A DNA stretch of 64,000 nucleotides from Leisingera aquaemixtae (GCF_001458395.1 NZ_CYSR01000021.1:186001-250000), one strand, 5' to 3'. Numbered from the stretch's first letter, positions 42,620-51,528 are shown. Numbers and translations: made by a program. The notes: generated from the sequence alone by a model not told the origin.

Positions 42620-43372
42620 TCAGAGCATCACAATCCCCTGTGGGTTCACCGACGATGCGTTCTTATTCAGTACTGGATCAAGTCTATTGAAGTAATTTTT
42701 GGCAGACTTCTTCTTGATGTATGCATTTGGGTCCAGTTTCTGATGAAGAAAGTAGGCGCAGACATCACAGGACTGAATACCCAGGGAAGTTTGCGAGTCT
42801 CTTTCGCTTGGGTCTTCTATAACTCTATGAATTGGTATGTTACGATACCCGCCACCAAACCTATTTGGCACCGGATTATAGACGCTCTTCTTTCGAACAA
42901 GCTGAGTTAACTTTTTTCCTGACGTTGCGTCCGTATAAACCTTTCCGAAGGATCGCTTGTAGCCACCAGGAAAGTTTCCATGTGTTAGTGTGTTCTCGAA
43001 CCGCTGGAACAAAGTACGCCAAGCAGAAGAAAACACATCGTATCCAGAGGGTTTCCCCTGCTTATCAACAACAATGTTCGTAACAGAAATTGTATTCATC
43101 TTGGCAAGCTCATCGAGGTAATTTCTTAAAATCGCCAATCGGTCATGTTTCGCGATGCCAAACTTGTTTTTCCTAATCATCTCTACTGCATGCAACTCAC
43201 TGCGGAGAGGCAACCCATAAACACCGCGCATAGTTCTTCTAAAAGACACCAACCCATCAATGAACTGCCGCCACTCACTCTCGTGAACTACGATGGCACT
43301 CAGGCAAAAGTACCTAGTTTGCAAAACATTGTTGCCGGGATCACCACTTTCATCAACATACATAAGATACAT
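42620..43372 (-). CDS. DUF3800-domain protein
   Basis: A 250-residue protein with the DUF3800 signature YVDESGDPG at the N terminus (RNase-H-like acidic residues) and FCLSAIVVHESEW shortly after. QSCDVCAYFLHQKLDP matches the C-terminal family motif near the last acidic residue. The domain occurs in accessory and prophage regions and is suspected to be a nuclease. The gene is AT-rich and codon use differs sharply from both neighbours, so it was probably transferred. No partner gene is adjacent. Confidence 0.85.
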   Translation of the reverse strand: MYLMYVDESGDPGNNVLQTRYFCLSAIVVHESEWRQFIDGLVSFRRTMRGVYGLPLRSELHAVEMIRKNKFGIAKHDRLAILRNYLDELAKMNTISVTNIVVDKQGKPSGYDVFSSAWRTLFQRFENTLTHGNFPGGYKRSFGKVYTDATSGKKLTQLVRKKSVYNPVPNRFGGGYRNIPIHRVIEDPSERDSQTSLGIQSCDVCAYFLHQKLDPNAYIKKKSAKNYFNRLDPVLNKNASSVNPQGIVML

Positions 43373-43503
43373 GCCAGCCTCGAAAATTTTGACTCAGACT
43401 AGCGGAAATTCACTCACCCACAAGGTGTGAAATTTGTTGCGCCACTCCCGCAAAGAATTCGCAGCCAACCATCATGGCAACCTTGGAAAATTACCGCAGG
43501 GCC

Positions 43504-43556
43504 GCGCCCGCCCGTGAGGGCGGATCGGGCGCTGCCCGGCCTCTCGGCCGGGCGGG
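43504..43556. repeat. GC-rich intergenic palindromic repeat, family 2 (inverted copy)
   Basis: Read on the minus strand: CCGCCCGGCC-GAGA-GGCCGGGC, then CAGCGCCCGATCCGCCC and GGGCGGGCGCGG. It matches the copy at 21723 apart from loop and spacer changes. Confidence 0.75.
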
Positions 43557-43581
43557 ACAGTGGATAGGACGGCAACAAACA

Positions 43582-43599
43582 ACGGGGCCGAAGCCCCGT
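43582..43599 (-). terminator. Probable lepA terminator
   Basis: On the minus strand ACGGGGC-TTCG-GCCCCGT is followed by TGTTTGTTG. The stable TTCG loop supports termination about 110 bp after lepA. Confidence 0.7.
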
Positions 43600-43690
43600 G
43601 TTGCAACCGTTTGAAAAGGTCTCGTTTCCGCCGCAGAACACTCCTGTGCAGGCCCGCAATTGGCTGCGCCAACCGCTTTCGCCCGCCGTC

Positions 43691-43726
43691 CCTTAAAATG
43701 GACAGCTTCAGCTGTCCATTTTAAGG
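43691..43726 (-). other. 16-bp perfect hairpin enclosing the lepA stop codon
   Basis: Minus strand: CCTTAAAATGGACAGC, loop TGAA, GCTGTCCATTTTAAGG. The first three loop bases are the lepA TGA. The left arm encodes the last residues of LepA. There is no T-run, so it is not a classical terminator. Confidence 0.85.
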
Positions 43727-45522
43727 GCTGAAATAAACGCTTCCTGCGGGATGTCCACCTTGCCGAACTGGCGCATCTTCTTCTTGCCCGCTTTCTGCTT
43801 GTCCAAAAGCTTGCGCTTCCGGGTGGCGTCGCCGCCGTAGCATTTGGCGGTCACGTCCTTGCGCAGCGCCGAGAGGGTCTCGCGGGCGATCACCTTGCCG
43901 CCGATGGCGGCCTGGATCGGGATCTTGAACATGTGGCGCGGGATCAGCTCCTTGAGCTTCTCGCACATCGCCCGGCCGCGCATCTCGGCCCGGTCGCGGT
44001 GGACCATGGTGGAGAGCGCATCCACCGGCTCGTCATTCACCAGCACCGACATTTTCACCAGGTTGTCCTGACGGTAGCCGATCATCTGGTAGTCGAAGGA
44101 GGCATAGCCCTTGGTCACCGATTTCAGGCGGTCGTAGAAGTCGAAGACCACCTCGTTCAGCGGCAGGTCATAGACCACCATGGCGCGGGAGCCGGCGTAG
44201 GAGAGATCCATCTGGATGCCGCGGCGGTCCTGGCAGAGCTTCAGCACGTCGCCCAGGTATTCGTCCGGCACCAGGATGGTCGCCTTGATGCGCGGCTCCT
44301 GGATGTGGTCGACCTTGGAGGGGTCGGGCATGTCGGCGGGGTTGTGCAGCTCGATCATCTCGCCGGGCTCGTTGTCCTTGCCCTTCATGTAGACGTGGTA
44401 GATCACGGAGGGCGCGGTGGTGATCAGCTCGATATCGTATTCGCGCTCGATCCGGTCGCGGATGACCTCGAGGTGCAGAAGGCCGAGGAAGCCGCAGCGG
44501 AAGCCGAAGCCGAGGGCGGCGGAGGTTTCCATCTCGAAGGAGAAGGACGCGTCGTTCAGCGCCAGCTTGTCGATGGCGTCGCGCAGGTCCTCGAATTCGG
44601 CGGAGTCGACCGGGAACAGGCCGCAGAACACCACCGGCTGAGCGGGTTTGAAGCCCGGCAGCGCCTTTTCGGTGCCGTTGCGGTCGTTGGTGATGGTGTC
44701 GCCGACGCGGGTGTCGCGCACCTGCTTGATCGAGGCGGTGAGGAAGCCGATCTCGCCCGGCCCCAGCTCGTCCACCGCCTGCATGGCGGGGCGGAAGACG
44801 CCGATGCGGTCGACGTGGTGCAGGGTGTTGTTCGACATGAACTTGACCCGCATGCCTTTTTTGAGGACGCCGTCCATGATGCGGACCAGAACGATCACCC
44901 CGAGGTAGCTGTCGTACCAGCTGTCGACCAGCATCGCCTTGAGCGGCGCGTCGCGGGTGCCCTTGGGTGCCGGCAGGTGCTGGACGATCGCCTCCAGCGT
45001 TTCGCGGATGCCCTGGCCGGTCTTGGCCGACACCTGAATGGCGCCGGACGCGTCGATGCCGATCACATCCTCGATCTGCTCCGCCACCCGGTCGCAGTCC
45101 GATGCGGGAAGGTCGATCTTGTTCAGCACCGGCACGATCTCATGATCGGCGTCGATGGCCTGATAGACGTTGGCGAGCGTCTGCGCCTCCACCCCTTGCG
45201 TCGAGTCAACGACCAGCAGCGAGCCCTCGACCGCGCGCATGGAGCGGGAGACCTCATAGGCAAAGTCGACGTGGCCGGGGGTGTCGATCAGGTTCAGGAC
45301 ATAGGTCTCGCCGTTCTGCGCGGTGTAGTCGATGCGCACGGTGTTGGCCTTGATGGTGATCCCGCGCTCGCGCTCGATGTCCATGGCGTCGAGCAACTGT
45401 TCCTTCATGTCGCGGTCCTTCACCGTCCCGGTCTCCTGGATGAGCCGGTCAGCGAGGGTGGATTTGCCATGGTCGATATGGGCGACGATGGAGAAATTGC
45501 GGATGTGAGCGAGGTCAGTCAT
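43708..45522 (-). CDS. lepA: Elongation factor 4 (LepA back-translocase)
   Basis: A 604-residue translational GTPase. GTPase motifs [26 protein letters not shown] and NKIDLPASD are intact, and the C-terminal LepA-specific domain ends [16 protein letters not shown]. It acts on stalled or initiating ribosomes. The start [11 protein letters not shown] is CAT 45520-45522; the 12-residue upstream extension is not conserved. The stop codon sits in the loop of a perfect hairpin. Confidence 0.97.
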   Translation of the reverse strand: MTDLAHIRNFSIVAHIDHGKSTLADRLIQETGTVKDRDMKEQLLDAMDIERERGITIKANTVRIDYTAQNGETYVLNLIDTPGHVDFAYEVSRSMRAVEGSLLVVDSTQGVEAQTLANVYQAIDADHEIVPVLNKIDLPASDCDRVAEQIEDVIGIDASGAIQVSAKTGQGIRETLEAIVQHLPAPKGTRDAPLKAMLVDSWYDSYLGVIVLVRIMDGVLKKGMRVKFMSNNTLHHVDRIGVFRPAMQAVDELGPGEIGFLTASIKQVRDTRVGDTITNDRNGTEKALPGFKPAQPVVFCGLFPVDSAEFEDLRDAIDKLALNDASFSFEMETSAALGFGFRCGFLGLLHLEVIRDRIEREYDIELITTAPSVIYHVYMKGKDNEPGEMIELHNPADMPDPSKVDHIQEPRIKATILVPDEYLGDVLKLCQDRRGIQMDLSYAGSRAMVVYDLPLNEVVFDFYDRLKSVTKGYASFDYQMIGYRQDNLVKMSVLVNDEPVDALSTMVHRDRAEMRGRAMCEKLKELIPRHMFKIPIQAAIGGKVIARETLSALRKDVTAKCYGGDATRKRKLLDKQKAGKKKMRQFGKVDIPQEAFISALKMDS

Positions 45523-45611
45523 GCTGAGGCATATGATTTGGATTCGGGGTTTGGTCAAGCGTGGTTGACACGACTACCTGTTAAAGCGGCAGTAAATTTG
45601 AGGCGAAAATC

Positions 45612-47210
45612 ATGAGCAGCAACGGGCAACAGCCGGGATCAGCCACTGGCAACTTGCCGACTGGTCACATTTTCGCTGTTCTTGGATTGATCATAGCCAT
45701 CATTGCCCTGCCAATCGGCGTCGCTCAGAGTATCTGGCTGGCAGGATTAGCTGCGATTTTCCTGGGAACAGCGGTTTTTGCACTTCTCAAGATTCACAGC
45801 ATAAACCATACAGTTCACATCAAGACAGCGCTGTCAGAACCCCGTTACCGCACGCTTTATGACACGGTTCTGACGGCGAACCTGCCGTATCTGCAGCGTT
45901 TTTTTCAGACCGCGGAGCCTGACCCCAAAGCCGGTTTTTTGCAATTGCTGCGCAGCACATTCACCTTCGGGCTGCTGTTACGGTCGTTGCTGTTCGCCGT
46001 GATCTATCCGGTTGCGCTGCTACTGCTGCACTGGGGGTTAAGCGGCGGCTCTGGACGGCTGGGCGAAATTGTACTGATCCCGGCCGCCGACCCAGCCTGG
46101 AAAGGCTATGCGACGATTGGCTTGATGGCCCTTTTCGTTTCAATTGTTTCTTTATCAAAATGGGCGTCAGCCAGCCCGGAACGGTTTGTAAGAAGTGTTC
46201 CGGGCTGGCTGACTCTCGTAGGCCTAGCGTTGTTATTGTCAATACTGTTATTACTTAACCTGCCGATAGCCGCAGCCGCATTCGCAGGCGCACTCGCAAT
46301 CGCAATAGCACTCGCAGCCACACTCGCAACCGCACTCGCAGCCGCAATCGCAATCACATTCGCAACCGCAGCCGCACTCGCATACGCAACCGCATTCACA
46401 CTCGCAACCGCAGCCGCAGCTGCATTCGCAACTGCATTCGCAACTGCATTCGCAGCCACAATCGCAATCGCATTCGCGCTCGCAACCTTAAAGCTCAAAA
46501 AGAACGACCGAGGGAAAGCTGCCGCGATCCTTGCAGTTGCGGCTCCGGCAGCAGCCATTTGCGCAAGCGTTTTCTGGCTCCCGTGGGAAACCTTGGGAGA
46601 CAAAGCAGGTCGAACAACCAGCATATTCATGTTTCTCGGCGTGCTTCCGCTGATCAACGCGCTGTTTGACGCAATTAGCTATGGGGTAACGCTGGTATTA
46701 ACACAGCGCGGGTTGCACGGCTGGCCGGTTTTATACGCCGTTTTGGACGCACTGCTTGCGCTGACGTTGTTTCTGGGGCTGGGTGCCACGTTGGTTTATG
46801 TCGTGGCAATAATTGAGAGCATAACCGGCATCGGCTGGGTTGACTTGAACGGGCTGCTGCGCAATGCCGGCAATGTCCAGCAGTACTGGTGGCTTTATGC
46901 GATGCTGTTTTCCACGGCGCTGCCGACCTTTTATCATTTGGGACTCGCGGCGGTCAGCCTGCAATGCTTTGTGCCGCTGCGCTGGCGGCGCGGGCTGGCC
47001 GCCGCAATTGATGCCGCCCATACCGGTTCAGTGCCGGGTGGAGTAGCCGCAGTGCTGGGGCTGGCTGCGCTGTGGTCTGCCACATGGGCAGCAGCAGTTC
47101 TGGCGCTTTTGGGTTTGGCATGGGTGTCTTTGAAATTTGGCGTCGGGCATCTGCTGCTTCTGTACCGGGACATCCTCGAACAATTGGCCATTCGGTTGGG
47201 TGGTATCTGA
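45612..47210 (+). CDS. Polytopic membrane protein with alternating Ala-X repeat
   Basis: A 532-residue, strongly hydrophobic protein of unknown family. At least eight membrane segments are visible, starting with FAVLGLIIAIIALPIGVAQS. Residues 221-292 form a 72-residue run in which Ala (sometimes Thr) occupies every second position, encoded by a near-repeat GCA-NNC array. This run is long enough for three or more membrane passes. GAGG precedes ATG 45612. Its Ala codons in the run are GCA, unlike the GCC/GCG used by neighbouring genes. It is divergent from lepA. Confidence 0.75.
   Translation: MSSNGQQPGSATGNLPTGHIFAVLGLIIAIIALPIGVAQSIWLAGLAAIFLGTAVFALLKIHSINHTVHIKTALSEPRYRTLYDTVLTANLPYLQRFFQTAEPDPKAGFLQLLRSTFTFGLLLRSLLFAVIYPVALLLLHWGLSGGSGRLGEIVLIPAADPAWKGYATIGLMALFVSIVSLSKWASASPERFVRSVPGWLTLVGLALLLSILLLLNLPIAAAAFAGALAIAIALAATLATALAAAIAITFATAAALAYATAFTLATAAAAAFATAFATAFAATIAIAFALATLKLKKNDRGKAAAILAVAAPAAAICASVFWLPWETLGDKAGRTTSIFMFLGVLPLINALFDAISYGVTLVLTQRGLHGWPVLYAVLDALLALTLFLGLGATLVYVVAIIESITGIGWVDLNGLLRNAGNVQQYWWLYAMLFSTALPTFYHLGLAAVSLQCFVPLRWRRGLAAAIDAAHTGSVPGGVAAVLGLAALWSATWAAAVLALLGLAWVSLKFGVGHLLLLYRDILEQLAIRLGGI
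46272..46487 (+). repeat. Degenerate (GCANNC)36 coding minisatellite
   Basis: Thirty-six consecutive 6-bp units, mostly GCA plus NNC (TTC, CTC, ATC, ACC, GCC), with a few ACA or GCG exceptions. It encodes the Ala-X run of the membrane protein. Confidence 0.9.
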
Positions 47211-47214
47211 GCCC

Positions 47215-47299
47215 CCGCCCGGCGGCACCGCCGGGCAGCGCCAGATCCGCCCCGTCAAACCAAAGGTTTGCCTCCGGCAAAACGGGCGGGCGCTGCCCT
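47215..47299. repeat. GC-rich intergenic palindromic repeat, family 2 (expanded copy)
   Basis: CCGCCCGGCGG-CAC-CGCCGGGC, then CAGCGCCAGATCCGCCCCG, an inserted hairpin (AACCAAAGGTTTGCC region) and ACGGGCGGGCGCTGCCC. It begins five bases after the membrane protein stop and may act as its terminator. Confidence 0.65.
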
Positions 47300-47465
47300 C
47301 TGATTTGCTGCACGGTCTTTGGTCCCTGCCCTCCCCGCACCTCCCGAACCCCTCAAATTCTCCCGGCTCCCTGCACGCCCGGCCAAAATGCGCTATACTC
47401 CATGCCTACCGCGAGACGCGCGCCCCGCTGACGGGTGATGACCACAGCAAAGGAGGACGACCCGC

Positions 47466-47648
47466 ATGGATGCAATCAAAGCCGCTGAGTATGCCCGCGC
47501 GCTCTACAGCGCGCATGGCGACAAGGCCGAGGCCGAAGCCGCGCAGAAAATGCGTGAATGCGAAGAAGCCGGCAAGGACGCCGAAGCCGCAGACTGGAAA
47601 GCCGTGCGCCAGGCCGTGCGCGCCATGCGCGGGCCGAACCAGACCTGA
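47466..47648 (+). CDS. Small acidic-basic helical protein, conserved type
   Basis: A 60-residue predicted helical protein (MDAIKAAEYARALYSAHGDK, then RECEEAGKDAEAADWKAVRQ). It has a strong AAAGGAGGA ribosome-binding site before ATG 47466. I have seen similar short proteins in Rhodobacteraceae, but no function is known. Confidence 0.75.
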   Translation: MDAIKAAEYARALYSAHGDKAEAEAAQKMRECEEAGKDAEAADWKAVRQAVRAMRGPNQT

Positions 47649-47800
47649 GCGCCAGACCGCTGGAGCGCTGCAAGCCGCAGCGCTCCGGCGGCTTTGAAAC
47701 ACCCCGTTCACCACGATTGAAACGCGCCCCGGCTTGCGCCATACTGCGGGCCATTCCCGCGGGCATCAGACCCGCTTGCCAAGAACCGGGGCATGAGCAG

Positions 47801-48112
47801 ATGAAACCTTTCCTGACAGCCGCGCTTTGCGCAGGATTTCTCGCAGCACTGGCGCCCGCAGGCGTCTCGGCCGGCGCCATTGAGCGCGCCTGCCGCCAGT
47901 CGGACCGCACCGCCGCGACGCCGTCCTTGTGCAGCTGCATCCAGAATGTCGCCAACCGCAGCCTGACACGCTCGGAGCGCAAGACCGTCTCCAAGTGGTT
48001 TGCCGACCCGCACAAGGCCCAGGTCGTGCGCCAGTCCAGCAACCGCAATGACGAGCGGCTGTGGCAGCGCTACAAGGCCTTTGGCGACCACGCGGCGCGC
48101 AGCTGCAGCTGA
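47801..48112 (+). CDS. Small secreted cysteine-containing protein
   Basis: A 103-residue protein with signal peptide MKPFLTAALCAGFLAALAPA...SAG. The mature part has four Cys (ACRQ, LCSC, SCS at the end) and the stretch LTRSERKTVSKWFADPHKAQ. The cysteine pattern suggests periplasmic disulfides. Homologous small proteins in the group have no assigned function. A terminator follows within 30 bp. Confidence 0.75.
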   Translation: MKPFLTAALCAGFLAALAPAGVSAGAIERACRQSDRTAATPSLCSCIQNVANRSLTRSERKTVSKWFADPHKAQVVRQSSNRNDERLWQRYKAFGDHAARSCS

Positions 48113-48138
48113 GCCGCGCCGCCTGCCCAAAGAGTGCC

Positions 48139-48165
48139 AAGGCGTCCCCCGGGGGCGCCTTTTTG
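48139..48165 (+). terminator. Terminator after the secreted Cys protein gene
   Basis: AAGGCGTCCC and GGGGCGCCTT pair around a GC-rich loop and run into TTTTT. Confidence 0.8.
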
Positions 48166-48283
48166 CCGTTTTGATACATTCGCGCTGCGGCATTTTCGCA
48201 GCGGGCCGGAGCCTCGGCCCCGCCCCTCTTGACCGCACTGCCCCAAACCGGAAAGAACGGCGCAAGGTATTGGAGCAGTTCAT

Positions 48284-49249
48284 ATGTTGATCAAAGGTGT
48301 TACCCTGCGCGGGCTGGAAGTGTTCGAGGCTTTGGCCAAGACCGGCTCGGTGGCGCAGGCGGCTGAGCTGACCGGCCTGAGCCAGCCCGCCGTCAGCCAG
48401 CAGATGCGCAACCTGGAAAAGGCGCTGGACAGCGAGCTGATCGACCATGGCCGCCGACCGATGGTGCTGACGGCGGCGGGGCGCAGCTTCCTGTCGCGGA
48501 CCGAGGCGGTGCTGGGCGAGCTGCGGCTGGCGCAGAGCGAGCTGACGGTGATGGACCTGTCCCACCTGCAGGCGCTGTCGATCGGGCTGATCGACGACTT
48601 CGACAATGACCTCACGCCGCGGCTGGCCACCATCCTGGCCGACAGCCTGACCCAGTGCCGGTTCAAGATGATCACCGCCTCCAGCCATGACATCATCCGC
48701 GCGCTGGAGGCGCGCGAGCTGCATATCGCCGTCGCCGCCACTGCCGGGGGCTTGCACGAGGGGCTGGTGGAATACCCGCTGGTGCGCGATCCCTTCATCC
48801 TGGTGGCGCCGCGCGGTGCGGTCTCGGACGCGGCGCAGGCTGCGGAGCAGCTGCAAGGCCTGCCGTTCCTGCGCTATGCCCGCGAGCAGCTGATCTCGCA
48901 GCAGATCGAGGCGCTGCTGAGCCGCCAGAAGCTGGAGGTCGAGGACCGGTTCGAGGTCGGCTCGCATCTGGCGCTGATGGCGATGGTGGCACGGCGGATC
49001 GGCTGGGCGATCACCACGCCGCTGGGCTTTATGCGCGCGGGGCGCTTCCACGACCAGATCGACGCCTTCCCGCTGCCCTTTGGCGAGATGTCGCGGACGA
49101 TCTCGCTGTTCACTGCCGCCGACTGGGCCGACCGGGTGCCGCGCGATGTGGCCGAAACCGTGCGCCGCCTGGTGCAAAGCAAGATGATCGACCCGGCGGT
49201 GCAGCAGCTGCCGTTCCTGGCAGGCGGCTTCCGGGTGATTGCGGAGTAA
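48284..49249 (+). CDS. LysR-family transcriptional regulator
   Basis: A 321-residue LTTR. The N-terminal helix-turn-helix (LEVFEALAKTGSVAQAAEL, then LSQPAVSQQMRNLEKAL) is followed by a two-lobed effector domain (LSIGLIDDFDNDL, then VGSHLALMAMVARRIGWAIT). The target genes are unknown: no divergent gene shares its promoter, and the downstream neighbour is convergent with a stop-to-stop contact at 49249/49250. Confidence 0.92.
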   Translation: MLIKGVTLRGLEVFEALAKTGSVAQAAELTGLSQPAVSQQMRNLEKALDSELIDHGRRPMVLTAAGRSFLSRTEAVLGELRLAQSELTVMDLSHLQALSIGLIDDFDNDLTPRLATILADSLTQCRFKMITASSHDIIRALEARELHIAVAATAGGLHEGLVEYPLVRDPFILVAPRGAVSDAAQAAEQLQGLPFLRYAREQLISQQIEALLSRQKLEVEDRFEVGSHLALMAMVARRIGWAITTPLGFMRAGRFHDQIDAFPLPFGEMSRTISLFTAADWADRVPRDVAETVRRLVQSKMIDPAVQQLPFLAGGFRVIAE

Positions 49250-49687
49250 TCAGAGCGCCGCCTTGAGCCCCTTTGCGGCCTGTTCGATCAGGTCCAGGCA
49301 GCCGTCGAAATCACGTGTGAAATAGGGATCCGGCACATGGTCTGCGCCGGTTTCGGGCGCGTAATCGGTGAACAGGCGCACCGGGGTCTCGCTGCCTGCC
49401 GGGCGCAGGGCCTCGATGTTCTCCAGATTGCTGGCATCCATCGCGACGATCAGATCGAAGCTGCCGAAATCAGCGCGCCGGAACTGCCGCGCGCGCAGGT
49501 CCGAGAGATCCAGCCCCCGCGCCCGCGCCGCCGCCTGCATCGGGCCGTAGGGCGGCTCTCCCACGTGGTAGGACGCCGTGCCGGCGCTGTCGGTCTCAGC
49601 TTCCGGGCAGAGCGCGCGGAACACGCCCTCCGCCGCCGGGGAGCGGCAGATGTTTCCTAGGCAGACAAACAGAATACGGGTAGGCAT
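49250..49687 (-). CDS. Low-molecular-weight protein-tyrosine phosphatase
   Basis: A 145-residue phosphatase. The P-loop VCLGNICRSPAAEGVF contains the catalytic Cys and Arg, and HVPDPYFTRDF carries the general-acid Asp in the DP motif. CAT 49685-49687 is the start, 49 bp from the divergent sirtuin start, so promoters overlap. The substrate is unknown; arsenate reductase activity is less likely since the arsenate-type Cys pair is absent. Confidence 0.92.
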   Translation of the reverse strand: MPTRILFVCLGNICRSPAAEGVFRALCPEAETDSAGTASYHVGEPPYGPMQAAARARGLDLSDLRARQFRRADFGSFDLIVAMDASNLENIEALRPAGSETPVRLFTDYAPETGADHVPDPYFTRDFDGCLDLIEQAAKGLKAAL

Positions 49688-49736
49688 TGGCAAACGGCTC
49701 CTTTGGACGGGAGCAGTGATAGGGGGTTTCAGGGCA

Positions 49737-50435
49737 ATGGAAAAGAGCGCGAAGACAGTGATACTGACCGGCGCCGGGATTTCCGCCGAAAGCGGGCTGG
49801 GCACGTTCCGCGACGAGGGCGGCCTCTGGGCGCAGCACCGGATCGAGGATGTCGCAACGCCCGAAGGCTTCGCGCGCAACCCGGATCTGGTGCATGGCTT
49901 CTATAACGCCCGCCGGGCGCAGGCGGCAAAGGCGCAGCCCAACCCGGCGCATCAGGCGCTGGCGCAGCTTCAGGCGGACCATCCGGGCGAGGTGGTGATC
50001 GTCACCCAGAATGTCGACGCCCTGCATGAGGCGGGCGGGGCCGCGCAGGTGCTGCATATGCACGGCACGCTGGCAGGCGCGCTCTGCGCGGTTTGCGGCC
50101 ACCGCTGGCCTGCGCCGCTGGAGATGCAGACCGGCCAGCCCTGCCCCGCCTGCGCGGCGCCTGCGGGGCGGCCCGATGTGGTCTGGTTCGGCGAGATGCC
50201 GTATTTCATGGAGGAGATCTATGCCCATCTGGCGGAGGCGGATCTGTTTGCCGCCATCGGCACCTCCGGCGAAGTCTACCCCGCCGCAGCCTTTGTCGAT
50301 GAGGCGCATCTGGCGGGCGCGCTTACGGTGGAGCTGAACCTGGAACCCTCCGCCGCCGCCTCCCGCTTTGGCGAGCGCCGCTTTGGCCCGGCCAGCGAAA
50401 CCGTGCCCGCCTGGGTGGCGGAGCTGCTCCGCTAG
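49737..50435 (+). CDS. cobB: NAD-dependent protein deacylase (sirtuin, class III)
   Basis: A 232-residue sirtuin. The NAD-binding GAGISAESGLGTFR, TQNVDALHEAGG and the catalytic His in LHMHGTL are present. Zinc ligands are CAVC and CPAC. GFYNARRAQ contains the Tyr-x-x-Arg pair that in SIRT5 and CobB accepts succinyl or malonyl lysine, so desuccinylase activity is likely in addition to deacetylation. It is divergent from the phosphatase and ends at a terminator. Confidence 0.93.
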   Translation: MEKSAKTVILTGAGISAESGLGTFRDEGGLWAQHRIEDVATPEGFARNPDLVHGFYNARRAQAAKAQPNPAHQALAQLQADHPGEVVIVTQNVDALHEAGGAAQVLHMHGTLAGALCAVCGHRWPAPLEMQTGQPCPACAAPAGRPDVVWFGEMPYFMEEIYAHLAEADLFAAIGTSGEVYPAAAFVDEAHLAGALTVELNLEPSAAASRFGERRFGPASETVPAWVAELLR

Positions 50436-50449
50436 CCCCAAACACCAAA

Positions 50450-50474
50450 AAAGCCCGCCGCAAGGGCGGGCTTT
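50450..50474 (+). terminator. Terminator after cobB
   Basis: AAAGCCCGCC and GGCGGGCTTT form a 10-bp stem with a 5-nt loop. A-runs upstream make it useful on the minus strand too. Confidence 0.8.
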
Positions 50475-50532
50475 GGGCGCGAAGGAGGGCTGCGGCGCAG
50501 CCTGACGCCGCGCCCGCCCTGCCCTGCGGGCC

Positions 50533-51021
50533 CTAGTTGGTGCGGGTGGAGTGATCCATGCTTCCATGGCCCCCGTCCTGGCGCTCCAGATCGACCGGCA
50601 CCTCGATCTCGACCTCGCCGGCCTTCTCGAACACCAGCGTGACCTTCACCACATCGCCGTGGTTCAGCGGCTGCTTCAGGCCCATGAACATGATGTGGTC
50701 GCCGCCGCGCTGCAGCATATGGGTGGCGCCTGCGGGCACGGCAAAGCCTTCCTCCACATGCATCATCTTCATGACGCCGTCGCCGCCTTCCTTGTGGGTG
50801 TGCAGCTGCACCTTGGCCGCCACGTCGGAGCGCACGCCGATCAGCTGATCATCGGCTTCGCCCTTGTTGATGATCTCCATGAAGGCGGCACCGGCCTTGG
50901 CAGCCGGCGAGGACACCCGCGCGTACTGGCCGTGCACCATGATCATGGCATCGCCCGCAAAGGCAGAGGTGGCAAAGGCAGCAGCAGCCGCGGCTGCAAA
51001 GACAACAGACTTCAGGGACAT
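50533..51021 (-). CDS. Periplasmic copper chaperone PCu(A)C
   Basis: A 162-residue secreted protein. Signal peptide MSLKSVVFAAAAAAAFATSA ends near FAG. The Cu(I) site is formed by the HTH and MMHVEEGFAVPAG stretch, ATHMLQRGGDHIMFMG giving the H-M...H-x-M ligand pattern. The C-terminal GGHGSMDHSTRTN may add His/Met ligands. Known members deliver copper to the cytochrome oxidase Cu(A) site. It is 56 bp after the DUF2946 protein on the same strand. Confidence 0.92.
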   Translation of the reverse strand: MSLKSVVFAAAAAAAFATSAFAGDAMIMVHGQYARVSSPAAKAGAAFMEIINKGEADDQLIGVRSDVAAKVQLHTHKEGGDGVMKMMHVEEGFAVPAGATHMLQRGGDHIMFMGLKQPLNHGDVVKVTLVFEKAGEVEIEVPVDLERQDGGHGSMDHSTRTN

Positions 51022-51077
51022 ATCCTGTCTCCTCCTGGTAGGTATTCGGTATTGAAATTGGTGGTGTGCTTGGCCGG

Positions 51078-51428
51078 TCAGGCGATGGCCGGCGGCGCGC
51101 GGGCGGTGGCACGCAGGATCTGCTGCACCGCGGGCAGCGCAGCTGTCCGCACGGCAGCTACTTTGCTGGAAACCGCAACCGGCAGCACCAGCCCCGCAGG
51201 CTGCATCACCGCGTCCAGAACATGCATCACGCAGTCCGGGCAATGGTGCGGCGGCTTAACCGGCTGGCCCTCGCTGTCGACATAGATGGTGACCGGGCCG
51301 GTGCCGGTGCAGATCACCATCTGGCCTGCGGCATCGCGCTCCCCCTGCCGGGCGGCGGCGCTGTGGGCGGTCAGGGTGACCGTCAGGGCCAGGAACAGGC
51401 CAAGGGATATGCGCAAGGCACGGATCAT
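51078..51428 (-). CDS. DUF2946-like membrane-anchored CxxC protein
   Basis: A 116-residue protein with an N-terminal hydrophobic signal or anchor (MIRALRISLGLFLALTVTLT), a central VICTGTGPVTIYVDSEG and the motif HHCPDCVMH, which could bind copper. It resembles DUF2946 proteins, which often lie beside copper genes. Co-transcription with the PCu(A)C gene is likely. Confidence 0.75.
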   Translation of the reverse strand: MIRALRISLGLFLALTVTLTAHSAAARQGERDAAGQMVICTGTGPVTIYVDSEGQPVKPPHHCPDCVMHVLDAVMQPAGLVLPVAVSSKVAAVRTAALPAVQQILRATARAPPAIA

Positions 51429-51498
51429 CACCGCAAGATATGCCCCCGCGGCGCGGCCCCTGCAAGGCGCAACCCTGCGGCAGATTGCGCAAACGCAA

Positions 51499-51528
51499 AC
51501 ACCGCGCAAGGGGGCCCCTGCGCGGTGT
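51499..51528 (-). terminator. Terminator of rpmB
   Basis: ACACCGCGCA and TGCGCGGTGT form a 10-bp stem extended by GGGG/CCCC, followed on the minus strand by TTTGCGTTTGCG. Confidence 0.75.

Larger units (their letters stand above)
43373..43690. other. Intergenic stretch between lepA and the DUF3800 gene
   Basis: About 320 bp without a gene. The first 110 bp is AT-rich and probably contains the DUF3800 promoter. Then come an inverted family 2 repeat (43504-43556) and the lepA terminator (43582-43599). Confidence 0.6.

Noticed and set aside
46272-46487. CRISPR array or tandem non-coding repeat
   Set aside because: Units are 6 bp, in frame and inside a membrane protein gene; no spacers and no cas genes in the window.
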